A stretch of DNA of 64,000 nt from assembly GCF_001637205.1 (NCBI RefSeq), contig NZ_LVJH01000070.1, positions 1 to 64,000 of the forward strand. The letters are read 5' to 3'. The translations under genes and the position numbers were made by a program. Positions within the stretch are counted from its first letter, which is position 1; each line of letters starts with the position of its first letter. The notes under the pieces were generated by a model that ran no database searches, was not told the DNA's origin, and saw only the letters and a list, made by a program, of their open reading frames with translations. Below are positions 9,043 through 17,850 of the stretch, one piece after another. This DNA comes from Paenibacillus glacialis (GTDB taxonomy: Bacteria > Bacillota > Bacilli > Paenibacillales > Paenibacillaceae).

Positions 9043-10155
9043 TTATAATCGAAATGCAGCTGCCCGGTTCATTTTGAATACCCTCTGAACGATCGGATCT
9101 TCCCATTCAATCATTTGAAGATCACTATCATATTGATATACCTTATGAAGATAAGAGGTATCGTTTGGTGCCAGTGCCTGAAGAACTTCTTCAGGTATAA
9201 GCCCCTTATATAATTCATTCGTATAAAACAGACTATAGTAAACGCCCTCGTTACACTTATTTTCTTTTGCCTTAGAGACAAGCTCTTCCCATGAAAAATC
9301 ATTATTGTAGACTGAAAACGCAATATCACATATCTTATAAAGGAGCAGATCCCTATAATTCAAGATTTCATCAAATGATGTAGCTTCCTTATAAAAGTGG
9401 TTACAAATAAAAACCAACATATCTATCTTCGACAAACAACTTACATCTGGAAACTCATGAAAAGTTATTGAGCTCTTCAATAGGTTTTCTACTATATTAT
9501 CCGTACGATTTTTCGTATTTAGATCCACGGAATAATGCATGTCTACGATATGATAACGTAAGAAAGGATGCTCGACTTTTTTGATAAATGGATGAACCTC
9601 ATGGGAATACATCGACCAGCTGAGTAGTTCCTCCCTTGCTGCAGGAATTATGCCCCCAGTTCTCACATCTACTTTCCCTTGTATATAGCCTAATTCTTTT
9701 AAGATTCGCGATGCTTTATTTATTTCAGAAGGATGGACCAGAATATCATTATCGACAAAGTCCCTGCTTCCCATATTTCGATATACACCAACAGCTAAAG
9801 CTGATCCTTTCATAAGAGCAAAATTAATTTGTTCCAATCGAAATTTATTACACATACCCATTGTTAGACGAAACTGCTCTTGCCCTTTCAGTTCCTGCAT
9901 ACTATATATATTTCTCAGATAATCATAAAACCTGCCAAAAGAACACTTCGTATTAAGAAGTTCTTCATTTCTAAAAAGGTTTAACCAGCATATTCCTGCA
10001 ATTCGATGTATTTGGATGATACCTATCACTCTACTCCAGTCTAAAGACGATGTGACTAGTTCTTGAATGGCTTCTACATCATGATTATTCCATTGAGGTT
10101 TAGTTAACAATAAGACCAGTTGTTCTTCCAGTTCATTAAGAGATTCATTATCCAA
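9043..10155 (-). CDS. Nucleotidyltransferase-family protein (NTP_transf_5 type)
   Basis: A 370-residue protein with the PF14907 core: MKGSALAVGVYRNMGSRDF followed by DNDILVHP and LKELGY (K-G, R...D-x-D pattern near residues 105-145). This family is common in RiPP and other natural-product clusters of Firmicutes beside HPr-kinase-like genes and ABC exporters, usually with unknown function. The start is TTG at 10155 after GGTGAT. It ends 17 bases before the ABC exporter start. An inactivated IS element lies directly upstream and cuts it off from the rest of the operon. Confidence 0.75.
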   Translation of the reverse strand: MDNESLNELEEQLVLLLTKPQWNNHDVEAIQELVTSSLDWSRVIGIIQIHRIAGICWLNLFRNEELLNTKCSFGRFYDYLRNIYSMQELKGQEQFRLTMGMCNKFRLEQINFALMKGSALAVGVYRNMGSRDFVDNDILVHPSEINKASRILKELGYIQGKVDVRTGGIIPAAREELLSWSMYSHEVHPFIKKVEHPFLRYHIVDMHYSVDLNTKNRTDNIVENLLKSSITFHEFPDVSCLSKIDMLVFICNHFYKEATSFDEILNYRDLLLYKICDIAFSVYNNDFSWEELVSKAKENKCNEGVYYSLFYTNELYKGLIPEEVLQALAPNDTSYLHKVYQYDSDLQMIEWEDPIVQRVFKMNRAAAFRL

Positions 10156-10209
10156 ATTATATCACCATCCCCATAAATTGCATCTTTTTTCAAAATAATT
10201 TATTAGTAA

Positions 10210-11651
10210 CTCAACTTTCGCACCTAGAAAATCAGCTTAACCCCTTGAGTCTAAGGAATTAATTCAATAAAAGTGTTCATCTTGACAGAAAACACCTTTC
10301 TAGTTTGGTATCATGGAAGTGTCGATCAACCATGCAAACAAAGAAAGGTGCGTAACTCTATGTTACAACAACATTCCATGTCTGAACAGTCTCGTTTTTC
10401 CAAGCTTTTTGCAACACTTCAAATGGGGAAATGCCTACGAAATGCTGGGATTTCTAAGTCATTTGGTCTTTCTAGTCTTGCTGTTTTCCAAATCGTCTTC
10501 TCCCTTGTTTTTGAGGGGAAGAATTGGTTCCGTTTGCTAGAAAGCCAGCGGGGCGTAGATTTCTGCACGCTCTAAGCCTTAATATCGTGTTGCATTTTGA
10601 GTCGCTTATTTCATCTACTCGTGTTCGAGTATTCATCATCGACGATTCTGCGATCAATCGCAACCGGAGCAAAAAAGCCGAATTTCTGGCTCGGGTATTT
10701 GACCATACGACCGGTCGTTTCACCAAAGGATACAGCGTGCTGACGCTTGGATGGTCAGATGGATTCAGCTTTGCTCCGCTTGACTTTGTTATGCTTTCTT
10801 CAGCGAAGCTTGCGAATCGAATTTGTGAGATGACATCGAAGGTTTCTAAGCGTAGCCTGGGGTATAAGCGCCGAATGGAGGCCCTTTCTCGTAAGCCAGA
10901 TGCCGTAGTCGCCCTATTAGATCGGGCTTTAACGGCTGGATTCAGTGCCGATTACGTGCTGATGGACAGCTGGTTCACCCAGGCACCACTCCTTCGCCAG
11001 CTGACAGATAAGGCCTTTGCGTGATTGGCATGGTGAAGGAAATGAAGCAGCGATACCTCGTTCAGGGACAACGAATGACGTTACGTGAAGTCTTTCAAAG
11101 CCTTCCAAAACATAAAAATTCGGACATAAAAGGTTCCGTGATTGTCCATACGACCTGCGGTCTGCCTGTGAAACTGGTTTTTGTACGAAACTGGAATAAA
11201 CGACGGGAATGGCTTGCAATTTTGAGTACGGATGTATCCCTAGATTCGGCCGAAATCGTGCGAATTTATGGGATGCGCTGGAGTATAGAGACTTTTTTCA
11301 AAGTAACAAAAAGCTATTTAAAACTAGGAACAGAGTTCCAAGGTCGTTCGTTTGATCAACTGATTAGCCACACTACGATTGTATTTAGCCGCTATTTAGC
11401 GATGGAATATGAACGGCGTCAAACCCATGACAACCGAACACTAGGTGGGTTATTCTTTCTCTTTGCCTATGAAGTCCGCGATTTAGATTTTCAGACCGCA
11501 CTCCAACAACTCATGGTTTTATTTCTCGAAATGGCCCAAGCGAAGACGAAGAAAAACAAAACGTCTATTTTTTGTCAACTACAGGATTGGATCTCTAGTT
11601 TACCCAGATATATCAAGGGTTTGTTTAAAGATTTAAGCTGCGAAAGTTGAG
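10210..11651 (+). mobile_element. IS4-family-like insertion element, inactivated
   Basis: Element of 1442 bp with terminal inverted repeats CTCAACTTTCGCA (10210-10222) and TGCGAAAGTTGAG (11639-11651). It is flanked by a direct repeat TTAGTAA (10203-10209 and 11652-11658), which looks like a 7-base target duplication. It carries one decayed transposase gene on the plus strand, opposite to the host operon. It sits between the carrier-protein gene and the nucleotidyltransferase gene of the biosynthetic cluster. Preserved ends and target repeat suggest a fairly recent insertion even though the transposase is broken. Confidence 0.85.
10360..11650 (+). pseudogene. IS4-family transposase, frameshifted
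   Basis: Three reading frames are needed to read one DDE transposase. The first runs from ATG 10360 (AAAGGTG upstream) to about 10560, the second from about 10555 to 11024, the third from about 11013 to 11650. The catalytic regions are IIDDSAINRNR (first Asp), VLMDSWF (second Asp) and YGMRWSIETFFKVTK, which matches the IS4 Y(2)R(3)E(6)K signature exactly. About 20 residues seem deleted at the first break, and the second is a small frameshift at TDKAFA. Not functional as read. Confidence 0.85.
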
Positions 11652-11701
11652 TTAGTAACTTAATATCCGTTTAATCGAATAAACAATCCAAATTATCCTT
11701 A

Positions 11702-11947
11702 TCAGTCCTTTATATATTTAGAGGATAGTAACGTGATAATCTGGTTATATGAGAGAAAATTATCGATTATCAAATCTTCATCATCAATAACAATCTCTAA
11801 TTTTTCCTCAATCGAGCTAATCAATGAAATTGTTTTAAAAGAATCCATGCCTAAAATACGAAGATCTGTATCTGGAAGAAATGAATCTGTTAGTTTTTCT
11901 TTAACCAATTGATCAACAACAGTTCTATAACCCGTGTATGTTTGCAT
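11702..11947 (-). CDS. Stand-alone acyl/aminoacyl carrier protein
   Basis: An 81-residue protein with the phosphopantetheine site LGMDSFKTI, Ser36 being the expected attachment residue, in a four-helix carrier-protein layout. It is preceded by GGGAGG, 9 bases from the ATG. The gene follows the class-II-synthetase-like ligase by 34 bases, the arrangement known for aminoacyl:carrier-protein ligases, where the ligase charges the pantetheine thiol with an amino acid. It is therefore the probable tether for an amino acid intermediate. No condensation or ketosynthase enzyme is nearby, so it is unlikely to belong to an NRPS or PKS line. A pantetheinyl transferase is not encoded in the window. Confidence 0.85.
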   Translation of the reverse strand: MQTYTGYRTVVDQLVKEKLTDSFLPDTDLRILGMDSFKTISLISSIEEKLEIVIDDEDLIIDNFLSYNQIITLLSSKYIKD

Positions 11948-11981
11948 TCTTTCTTTCCTCCCAGTAATGTAGTATTTATAT

Positions 11982-13091
11982 TTAGTTTAGGTTCTTCAAC
12001 AATGAAGGCCAGTCCGCTTCATTATCACCATATACATCGCATATAGCTTCCTTCCAACGATCAAGACCAAAAGCTATACATCCTGAATAAAGATATTCTT
12101 GAGAAGTATCCGTTATTCCGTATTTCTGACATATCATGTCTCCACAATTATTGAAAGATGCAATAGAAAATGTGTTGCCAGCATTACTTATAAATTCCAA
12201 CTCATATTTAGCGTTAGCCATGGCCTGGAAAGCCCCTTTGGTTTTTAGGTCGTCGTAATGAAAGAATGGATCCCTTGCTGTAAGCAATTTTCCATGCAAT
12301 CCGAGTTTCTCAAATAGATTCCAAATCTCATCCATCAGCTGATTTCGGAAGCTTTCAACTTGCTCTCTATGCCCAACGAACACAATCTCACGCATCGTAA
12401 ATTCTGTTTTCCGAAAATCGTTAGTTTTCCAAGCGACTTCATGACGAAAACATTGCCCTCTGCTTGTATATATGATGAATTCATTTACTGGTTGTTGAGC
12501 TAGTTCTTCATATACGTGATAACAAATACAGGGTCTCAGATAAATACCCGCTGGGACAAAAGCAGGAAAAGGTAGACCCTCACTTTCTTTTCGTATTTGC
12601 TCAATTATCCGAAAATCATGAGGAATATGAAACAATGAGTATACGTTTTGTGGAAAGCTTTTATGGTACTGACATCTGTCCATAGCCTCCTCTGTGAGCA
12701 AAGAAGGATATTGCCGATTAATGGCCTCGTTTCCCTTTGCAATTTTTAATAATATGTTATCCAGTCTTTCCATTAGAATCATTTCGATTTCCGTATAAAA
12801 ACTTTTAGTTTCTTTTACTTCAGTCTTTGCTTGAAGGTTATCACTAACCGTGTTATCTTTTATAATCCGTTGTTTGGCCACACGTAATATTTCAATGTTA
12901 TCCTCGATATCCTTTAATCCGTCCTCCAAGAAAGATAAATATGTCTCATCCTGCAAGTAAATATTAATCGTTTTATTAGTAGAATTATACTCCACTCCAG
13001 TAATGTTTTCTGATATATAAGGGAGTCGGTCCAGTAATTCTCCAATCTGTATTTCATTATATTTAGCAGGAATCAAGAACGTTTTCATCAT
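11982..13091 (-). CDS. Class II aminoacyl-tRNA-synthetase-like amino acid:[carrier protein] ligase
   Basis: 369 residues. The C-terminal two thirds have a class II synthetase fold: motif-2-like RHEVAWKTNDFRKTEFTMRE near 216-235 and motif 3 GCIAFGLDRW near the end. There is no anticodon-binding domain. Amino acid:[carrier protein] ligases related to atypical seryl-tRNA synthetases share this layout and use Cys/Glu/Cys zinc ligands; Cys140 (DRCQYHKSFP), a Glu near 230 and the Cys of SGC are candidates here. The first ~120 residues are an extension I cannot assign. Pairing with the carrier-protein gene next door and an acyl-CoA-dehydrogenase-like gene upstream (5 bases away) supports loading of an amino acid that is then modified on the carrier. 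The amino acid cannot be told by eye. Confidence 0.75.
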   Translation of the reverse strand: MMKTFLIPAKYNEIQIGELLDRLPYISENITGVEYNSTNKTINIYLQDETYLSFLEDGLKDIEDNIEILRVAKQRIIKDNTVSDNLQAKTEVKETKSFYTEIEMILMERLDNILLKIAKGNEAINRQYPSLLTEEAMDRCQYHKSFPQNVYSLFHIPHDFRIIEQIRKESEGLPFPAFVPAGIYLRPCICYHVYEELAQQPVNEFIIYTSRGQCFRHEVAWKTNDFRKTEFTMREIVFVGHREQVESFRNQLMDEIWNLFEKLGLHGKLLTARDPFFHYDDLKTKGAFQAMANAKYELEFISNAGNTFSIASFNNCGDMICQKYGITDTSQEYLYSGCIAFGLDRWKEAICDVYGDNEADWPSLLKNLN

Positions 13092-13095
13092 ATTT

Positions 13096-14241
13096 CTAAC
13101 ACCATCTTTTTTTATAGGATATGATTCCCAAGTGTTCCTTAGCTATTAACTCATTAAGCACATCCATCTGAGGAGGATGAAAACGTCCTGCTTTAATATC
13201 TGTATGTAGTTCAGAGAGCATGCTGTTAGGAAACAAGCTCTCTATACCTTCAATTTTCATCGCGAGATGAACAATCTCTTCTGCAGATCTTGTTACAAAT
13301 TCCTTAGCTGCTAGACTGACTGTCTTTAGGTTATGAGGAGCCTTTGGTTTTTTTAAATAGTCATTTAATTCCTTGCAATATTTAAGGATAATAGCTTCGC
13401 TCGCTTCTTTACGAATAATCATCTCAGAAAGGCTAAATTGAACACCTGGGAAATGTGAAAGCCTGGTATTGGTATGAGGAACCTTTTTTATTTTACAGAT
13501 ATCAGTTATATACTGGATTGCTTTCTCAGCCATGCCAAAATAAACGCTCATAATAGTCAAACGGTAGAAATAACCAAGTATCTCTGTTTGTTCAATCACT
13601 GTATTTTCATCTGCAATAAGGTTGAATTCAGGAAGAAAAACATCATTAAAGACTATCGAATTGCTATATGTTTGATTCATACTTATAGCATCCCAGTCCT
13701 TCATTACTTGAACGCCCTCAGATTGCTTGTCTACAATTAATGCAATGATACCGTGGTTTGATCCAGAATAACCCTCCACTTGACAGTAAACAGGAAGATA
13801 TCGAACGAATGGTTCAAGTGATACATATTTTTTAATCCCATTTAATAGATATCCATTCCTTACTTTAGTGACTGTCAACGGATACTGTTCCTTTTGTACT
13901 TGTCCCGGATTCACGAAATACAGTCCAGGTTCATTTAATGAACTAAACAAATAGTCCTTTCCGACTACTTCTTTGAGCCATTCTCTTTTCTCTCCAGAAA
14001 AGGCATAACACAGTCCCCAGACGGTATATAAGTGCATACTAAAACTTAAGGATAAGGATGAATGAGTACTGGATAGCTTTCTAACAATCCGAAAGAAATC
14101 CTCCGTTGTAAGCCGTTCCCATTCTGAGATTGGGAACTTATTGAAATCACCTCGGATTAGCTCCTCAACAATCTCCTTCACGCCTTTATGTGGGTCTATT
14201 TCGTTCAATAAGTTTATTAATGGTGTCATCGCTGTGTTCAA
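13096..14241 (-). CDS. Acyl-CoA dehydrogenase-fold flavoprotein
   Basis: A 381-residue protein with the three-part acyl-CoA dehydrogenase layout: N-terminal helices, central beta domain (SLNEPGLYF, then a NSIVFNDVFLPE segment), and a C-terminal helical bundle. The pattern resembles dehydrogenases acting on carrier-bound substrates and group D monooxygenases of the same fold. Carrier-bound aminoacyl oxidation by such enzymes is known (PltE and RedW on prolyl carriers, AnaB in anatoxin synthesis). With the ligase and carrier downstream, dehydrogenation of an aminoacyl thioester is my leading guess; a flavin hydroxylation of the phosphonate intermediate is an alternative. The TTG start at 14241 overlaps the previous stop (TTGA); an ATG lies four codons on. 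Confidence 0.75.
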   Translation of the reverse strand: MNTAMTPLINLLNEIDPHKGVKEIVEELIRGDFNKFPISEWERLTTEDFFRIVRKLSSTHSSLSLSFSMHLYTVWGLCYAFSGEKREWLKEVVGKDYLFSSLNEPGLYFVNPGQVQKEQYPLTVTKVRNGYLLNGIKKYVSLEPFVRYLPVYCQVEGYSGSNHGIIALIVDKQSEGVQVMKDWDAISMNQTYSNSIVFNDVFLPEFNLIADENTVIEQTEILGYFYRLTIMSVYFGMAEKAIQYITDICKIKKVPHTNTRLSHFPGVQFSLSEMIIRKEASEAIILKYCKELNDYLKKPKAPHNLKTVSLAAKEFVTRSAEEIVHLAMKIEGIESLFPNSMLSELHTDIKAGRFHPPQMDVLNELIAKEHLGIISYKKRWC

Positions 14242-15158
14242 TTACTTCCCCCCCATTCATGTTCCAATGCTTTAAATAGCTCTTTATCTGGATCATTCAT
14301 TTTATCCCTCCAGTTGCGATAAGGAGCCGCACATACCACGACCATCTTCCTTGAAGGAATAACATGAATTCGTTGTCCACCATTTCCTTTTGCAGAGTAA
14401 AGTCGACCCTCATCTTCTTCTGTAATCCACCAATGATACCCATATCCATTGGATCTGGCCCACTCTGCGCTAATCTTGGAAGTTGTGGAGAGATTAATCC
14501 ACTCTCTTGACAAGATTCGCTTTCCTTCCCAGTCTCCTTCATTAAGATATAATATCCCTAAATTCAACAAGTCATTGGCACGTATTTTGAGACCAGGAGA
14601 TAAATCTGGGCAGAAGCCCAGATGAAAGCCCTCCTTGTCGCACGGCCACTCGGCAACTTTCATTCCAAGGGGTTCAAATAAGACATGCTGCGCGAACTCA
14701 AACGTACTTTGTCCAGACCCCCTCGCAATTAATGCAGAGATGATGTGTGTATTTCCTCCTGAGTAGTTAAATGGTAAGCCTAAACGGAAATTCATTTGCT
14801 GAAATAAAAACTCCAACAATTGAACTGAATTTACATCTGTAATCCCAGATCGCATCGGATCAATAACACCACTCTGATGTAACAGTAAATGCTTAATTTT
14901 CAACTCCGGCGAGACCGAGTAATCAGGGAAGAATAACTTAACGCTATCTTCAACACCTCTAAATACCCCTTTATCAATAGCTATACCCAGCAAAGTCGTG
15001 ATAATGGTTTTGGTCAACGAGCGCAGATCAATTCCAGTGTTCTTCGTATCCGGATACTTGTAAAATTCTACTGTCCGTCGACCGTCCTGATATACTAATA
15101 ATGTGTCAAGATAATTCAGCGATCCTTCAAGAATTTTTTCAAAATGAGCACGACTCAT
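14238..15158 (-). CDS. Beta-lactamase-fold serine hydrolase (cytoplasmic)
   Basis: 306 residues of the class C beta-lactamase / DD-peptidase-like superfamily. The SxxK motif is SLTK in LRSLTKTIITTLLG (near residue 48), and the second motif is a YSG variant in FNYSGGNTH. A late SAKGNGGQR replaces the KTG box, as in esterase-like members. No signal peptide is visible, so it should act in the cytoplasm, unlike the secreted homologue at 29269-31377. Within this cluster it may be a thioesterase/acyltransferase that releases or transfers the carrier-bound amino acid, or a resistance hydrolase; both are inference. Ribosome-binding site AAGGGGGAAG. Confidence 0.8.
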   Translation of the reverse strand: MSRAHFEKILEGSLNYLDTLLVYQDGRRTVEFYKYPDTKNTGIDLRSLTKTIITTLLGIAIDKGVFRGVEDSVKLFFPDYSVSPELKIKHLLLHQSGVIDPMRSGITDVNSVQLLEFLFQQMNFRLGLPFNYSGGNTHIISALIARGSGQSTFEFAQHVLFEPLGMKVAEWPCDKEGFHLGFCPDLSPGLKIRANDLLNLGILYLNEGDWEGKRILSREWINLSTTSKISAEWARSNGYGYHWWITEEDEGRLYSAKGNGGQRIHVIPSRKMVVVCAAPYRNWRDKMNDPDKELFKALEHEWGGSN

Positions 15159-15175
15159 TTATCTTCCCCCTTATT

Positions 15176-16069
15176 TTATCTAATCACTTTGGGGCGATGT
15201 CTATCCTTATACTCTTTCTCTAAGGCTACATATTCCTTCATGCCTTGGAGATCAAATAATTCATCCATTTGGGCAATTTGCGAGGAGATTGAACTTAGAC
15301 TATCAGATATGCGTAGTGTTTCAAGCATATGATTTACTGCTTTTACTGACGCTCGTAATGCTTGATTAGCATAAATAACAACTTTTATTTGTAATTCTTT
15401 CATTTGATGCAAAGATAAATTCGGATACGTTGTAGGAACGATAACAATTGGGGTATCATGCTTCCATTTGTTACAAAACTCAATGATTTCCACAGGTTCT
15501 TGAAGTTTTGAATGAATCAGAATCATATCCGCTCCGACTTCCCTGTACATTTCAGCACGGTAGAGCGCCTCCTCCATCCCCTGATTGGCTATCAGTGCTT
15601 CAATTCTGGCGATAACCATGAAATCCTCATCCGTTTGAGCATCTTTTGCCGCTGAAATTTTTCCGCAAAATTCCTCTACCGGTGCAAGCTCTTGCCTACC
15701 TGGTATGAAGCTATTCATTTTGGGAAACACTTTGTCCTCAATACAAACTGCAGCCACTCCTGCTTTCTCGTATTCCTTTATCATTCGAACGACATTATTA
15801 ATATTTCCGAATCCTGTATCACAATCTGCAATTATTGGTAGTACAGTGGCCTCTACCATCTGTTCTGCACAATACAGGAGTTCAGTCATACTCAATATAT
15901 TTGCATCCGGTTTTGCGTGAGCTGTTGAAATCTCAAATCCACTTGCCCAGACGGCATCAAATCCATTGCGTTCGATTAACTTCGCCCCAAGCGCATTGTG
16001 AGCCCCTACTACGCGAATCAATTGTTGCGGGTTATTTAAACCCGCCCGTAATCTTTGCCTTGGCTTCAT
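15176..16069 (-). CDS. pepM: Phosphoenolpyruvate phosphomutase
   Basis: A 297-residue TIM-barrel protein of the isocitrate lyase/PEP mutase superfamily. It has the loop signature EDKVFPKMNS (residues 111-120), i.e. EDK-X5-NS, which separates PEP mutases from isocitrate and methylisocitrate lyases. Other conserved pieces are WASGFEIS (41-48), ADCDTGFGN (81-89) and IVVPTTYPN. PEP mutase makes phosphonopyruvate from PEP, the entry step of nearly all phosphonate synthesis, and the equilibrium favours PEP so a strong next step is required. No phosphonopyruvate decarboxylase is present, but a homocitrate-synthase-like enzyme is, pointing to condensation with acetyl-CoA. Start ATG 16069 follows AAAAAAGGAGAT and overlaps the methyltransferase stop (ATGA). 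Confidence 0.92.
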   Translation of the reverse strand: MKPRQRLRAGLNNPQQLIRVVGAHNALGAKLIERNGFDAVWASGFEISTAHAKPDANILSMTELLYCAEQMVEATVLPIIADCDTGFGNINNVVRMIKEYEKAGVAAVCIEDKVFPKMNSFIPGRQELAPVEEFCGKISAAKDAQTDEDFMVIARIEALIANQGMEEALYRAEMYREVGADMILIHSKLQEPVEIIEFCNKWKHDTPIVIVPTTYPNLSLHQMKELQIKVVIYANQALRASVKAVNHMLETLRISDSLSSISSQIAQMDELFDLQGMKEYVALEKEYKDRHRPKVIR

Positions 16070-16869
16070 TCTAGGATCTCCTTTTTTACCGCATACCATA
16101 TAGTCCAGCGGTCCATTTCAATAATTGGTTCATTAGCATTAAATTCAGACTTCGTTATGATGTAATCTGTTAATGCAAATAACTGTTCATCCGTTAGCTC
16201 AAATAGAATTGACCGACCAGTGCGTGAGAGTAGGTCGATTCTTAAATCGTCAATAGTATGGTATACCTTACGAATTTCCCATAGCTTCACTTCTTGGATT
16301 GAGGTAAATCCACAATCATTCAAATATTCAATCACTTTTTCTGAATCATGACGACGAGCGATTTCTTTATGAAGTAGTTCGGGATAAAGTTCAAAGAAAT
16401 ATCCTCGCAGATGTTCTTTAGATCCAGGTAAAGAACAATCTTCCGGTGTACGATCTTGAATCATAATAATCCCATCAAAGGAAAGGAGGCGGAAAGCCTC
16501 CCGGAACGTGTCTGATAAATCTCTTAAGTGATGAATAAGTGCCCTTTGAAGAACAAAGTCAAAAGACAGCGACGGCAAGCCTATCTTATCAGAACCCCCC
16601 TCTATAAAAAGTAGGTTTGTGTACGAATGGCTCTTCTCTCTCGCACTGTCCAATATTTCCCTCGAAAAATCTACGCCAAATACTTTTTCTGCTCCCAAAT
16701 CACATAAAGCACGAGAATAAATACCACCACCACATCCGATATCTACTGCTCTCTTATTTTGTAGGTTAAAATGATTATCAACAAACTCTACCCATGAATC
16801 ATCAACACTTCGCAGGTTATAAGTCGATTTGTTGCGTTCGGAAAAAAAATCAATAGGCAAATGACTCAC
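16066..16869 (-). CDS. Class I SAM-dependent methyltransferase
   Basis: About 267 residues with motif I VDIGCGGGIYSRAL followed by GVDFSREILDSA (acidic motif II). Motif post-I and the FDFVLQRALIHHL segment fit a Rossmann-fold methyltransferase. The target is unknown. Starts GTG (16869) and TTG (16860) are both possible; spacing to AGAGGGG favours TTG. It is immediately upstream of the PEP mutase with an ATGA overlap, so co-expression is near certain. O-methylation of a tricarboxylate-like intermediate or of the phosphonate is plausible but not shown. Confidence 0.85.
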   Translation of the reverse strand: MSHLPIDFFSERNKSTYNLRSVDDSWVEFVDNHFNLQNKRAVDIGCGGGIYSRALCDLGAEKVFGVDFSREILDSAREKSHSYTNLLFIEGGSDKIGLPSLSFDFVLQRALIHHLRDLSDTFREAFRLLSFDGIIMIQDRTPEDCSLPGSKEHLRGYFFELYPELLHKEIARRHDSEKVIEYLNDCGFTSIQEVKLWEIRKVYHTIDDLRIDLLSRTGRSILFELTDEQLFALTDYIITKSEFNANEPIIEMDRWTIWYAVKKEILE

Positions 16870-16881
16870 CCCTCTTATATC

Positions 16882-17826
16882 TTATTGTAAGGACGCGAGG
16901 CAGGTTTCTCTTACCTTGACATACCGAATGTACTTCAACATGGTATCCATTCCATCACAATTAATTAGAAAATTGGATTCATCGCCGGCAAAGTCGCCCC
17001 ACCCGTCATCATCATTTCGATTGTCGAATAGCCATCGAATTCCCTTCTCAATCGTTTCATTTGCTGAGAAGTCATTGAGAAGTTCGCTTGCCAGCATCAA
17101 AGCTCTTATAGAATCACAGGTATGATCTATATTTGTCCCATCGTAGTGACCTTCTGGATCCTGACTATTAATTAAATAGTTAATCGCCTTTTGCGATGCT
17201 GCTACGCCATGCTCATATCCAAGTGTTTTTTGAAGCAAGTGTGCCGTCACGCAGACAGGGGTTTCATATTTCTCCTTATAGACCCAACCACCATCTTCTC
17301 CCTGAGTCGAAACAACAAACTCTATACCTCGTCGAAATGGTTCCCCCACAATAGCTTTGATACTTTCTGGTACACTAGGTAATATTTCCGCAAACATCAA
17401 TGTTCCCGTGCTGACGCTAATTGCATCATAGAGTCCCCAGTTAACGTCGTACCATGTTCCATCAGGCTTTTGATTTCGAAGCAAGTAATTAATTCCCTTC
17501 TCAATAGCTGAATCCGCTTGCGGAAAACGGTCTTCGAAGCTGCTATTAAATCGGAGAAGCATCTGGGTTGAGAAAGCTGTTACCCTAACATGACTCTCAA
17601 TCTCATCTGTATAATTTCCCCAGCCTCCATCTTCATGTTGCACATCAATGAGGGCCATGAACTCTGGGATGTACTGTTCTGTGTCATGGTTTTGAATGAT
17701 AACTCGAAAAATATGATTTAACACTTCCATATCCAAGTTTTTAGTGGCATCCGGTTTCCAGTCTTCTCGAGTATTTTCAATATACAAATAATGTTTATTA
17801 AATACGTCTTGAGCAAGATGAATCAT
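16882..17826 (-). CDS. Terpene-cyclase-like alpha/alpha-toroid protein
   Basis: 314 residues built of repeats with QW-like motifs: QHEDGGWGNY, QKPDGTWYD, QGEDGGWVYK and DDDGWGDF. These match the prenyltransferase/squalene-oxidocyclase repeat family (alpha/alpha barrel). It is about half the length of squalene-hopene cyclase and the catalytic DxDD motif was not found, so it is probably not a triterpene cyclase. Stand-alone single-barrel members occur in secondary-metabolite clusters with unclear roles. Ribosome-binding site AGGAGGGG. It is the least explained gene of the cluster. Function unassigned. Confidence 0.7.
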   Translation of the reverse strand: MIHLAQDVFNKHYLYIENTREDWKPDATKNLDMEVLNHIFRVIIQNHDTEQYIPEFMALIDVQHEDGGWGNYTDEIESHVRVTAFSTQMLLRFNSSFEDRFPQADSAIEKGINYLLRNQKPDGTWYDVNWGLYDAISVSTGTLMFAEILPSVPESIKAIVGEPFRRGIEFVVSTQGEDGGWVYKEKYETPVCVTAHLLQKTLGYEHGVAASQKAINYLINSQDPEGHYDGTNIDHTCDSIRALMLASELLNDFSANETIEKGIRWLFDNRNDDDGWGDFAGDESNFLINCDGMDTMLKYIRYVKVRETCLASLQ

Positions 17827-17850
17827 ATTTAACCCCTCCTAAAAATTAGA

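Noticed and set aside
15176-16069. Isocitrate or methylisocitrate lyase
   Set aside because: The EDK-X5-NS loop and overall pattern match PEP mutase; lyases carry a catalytic KKCGH/KRCGH loop that is not present.
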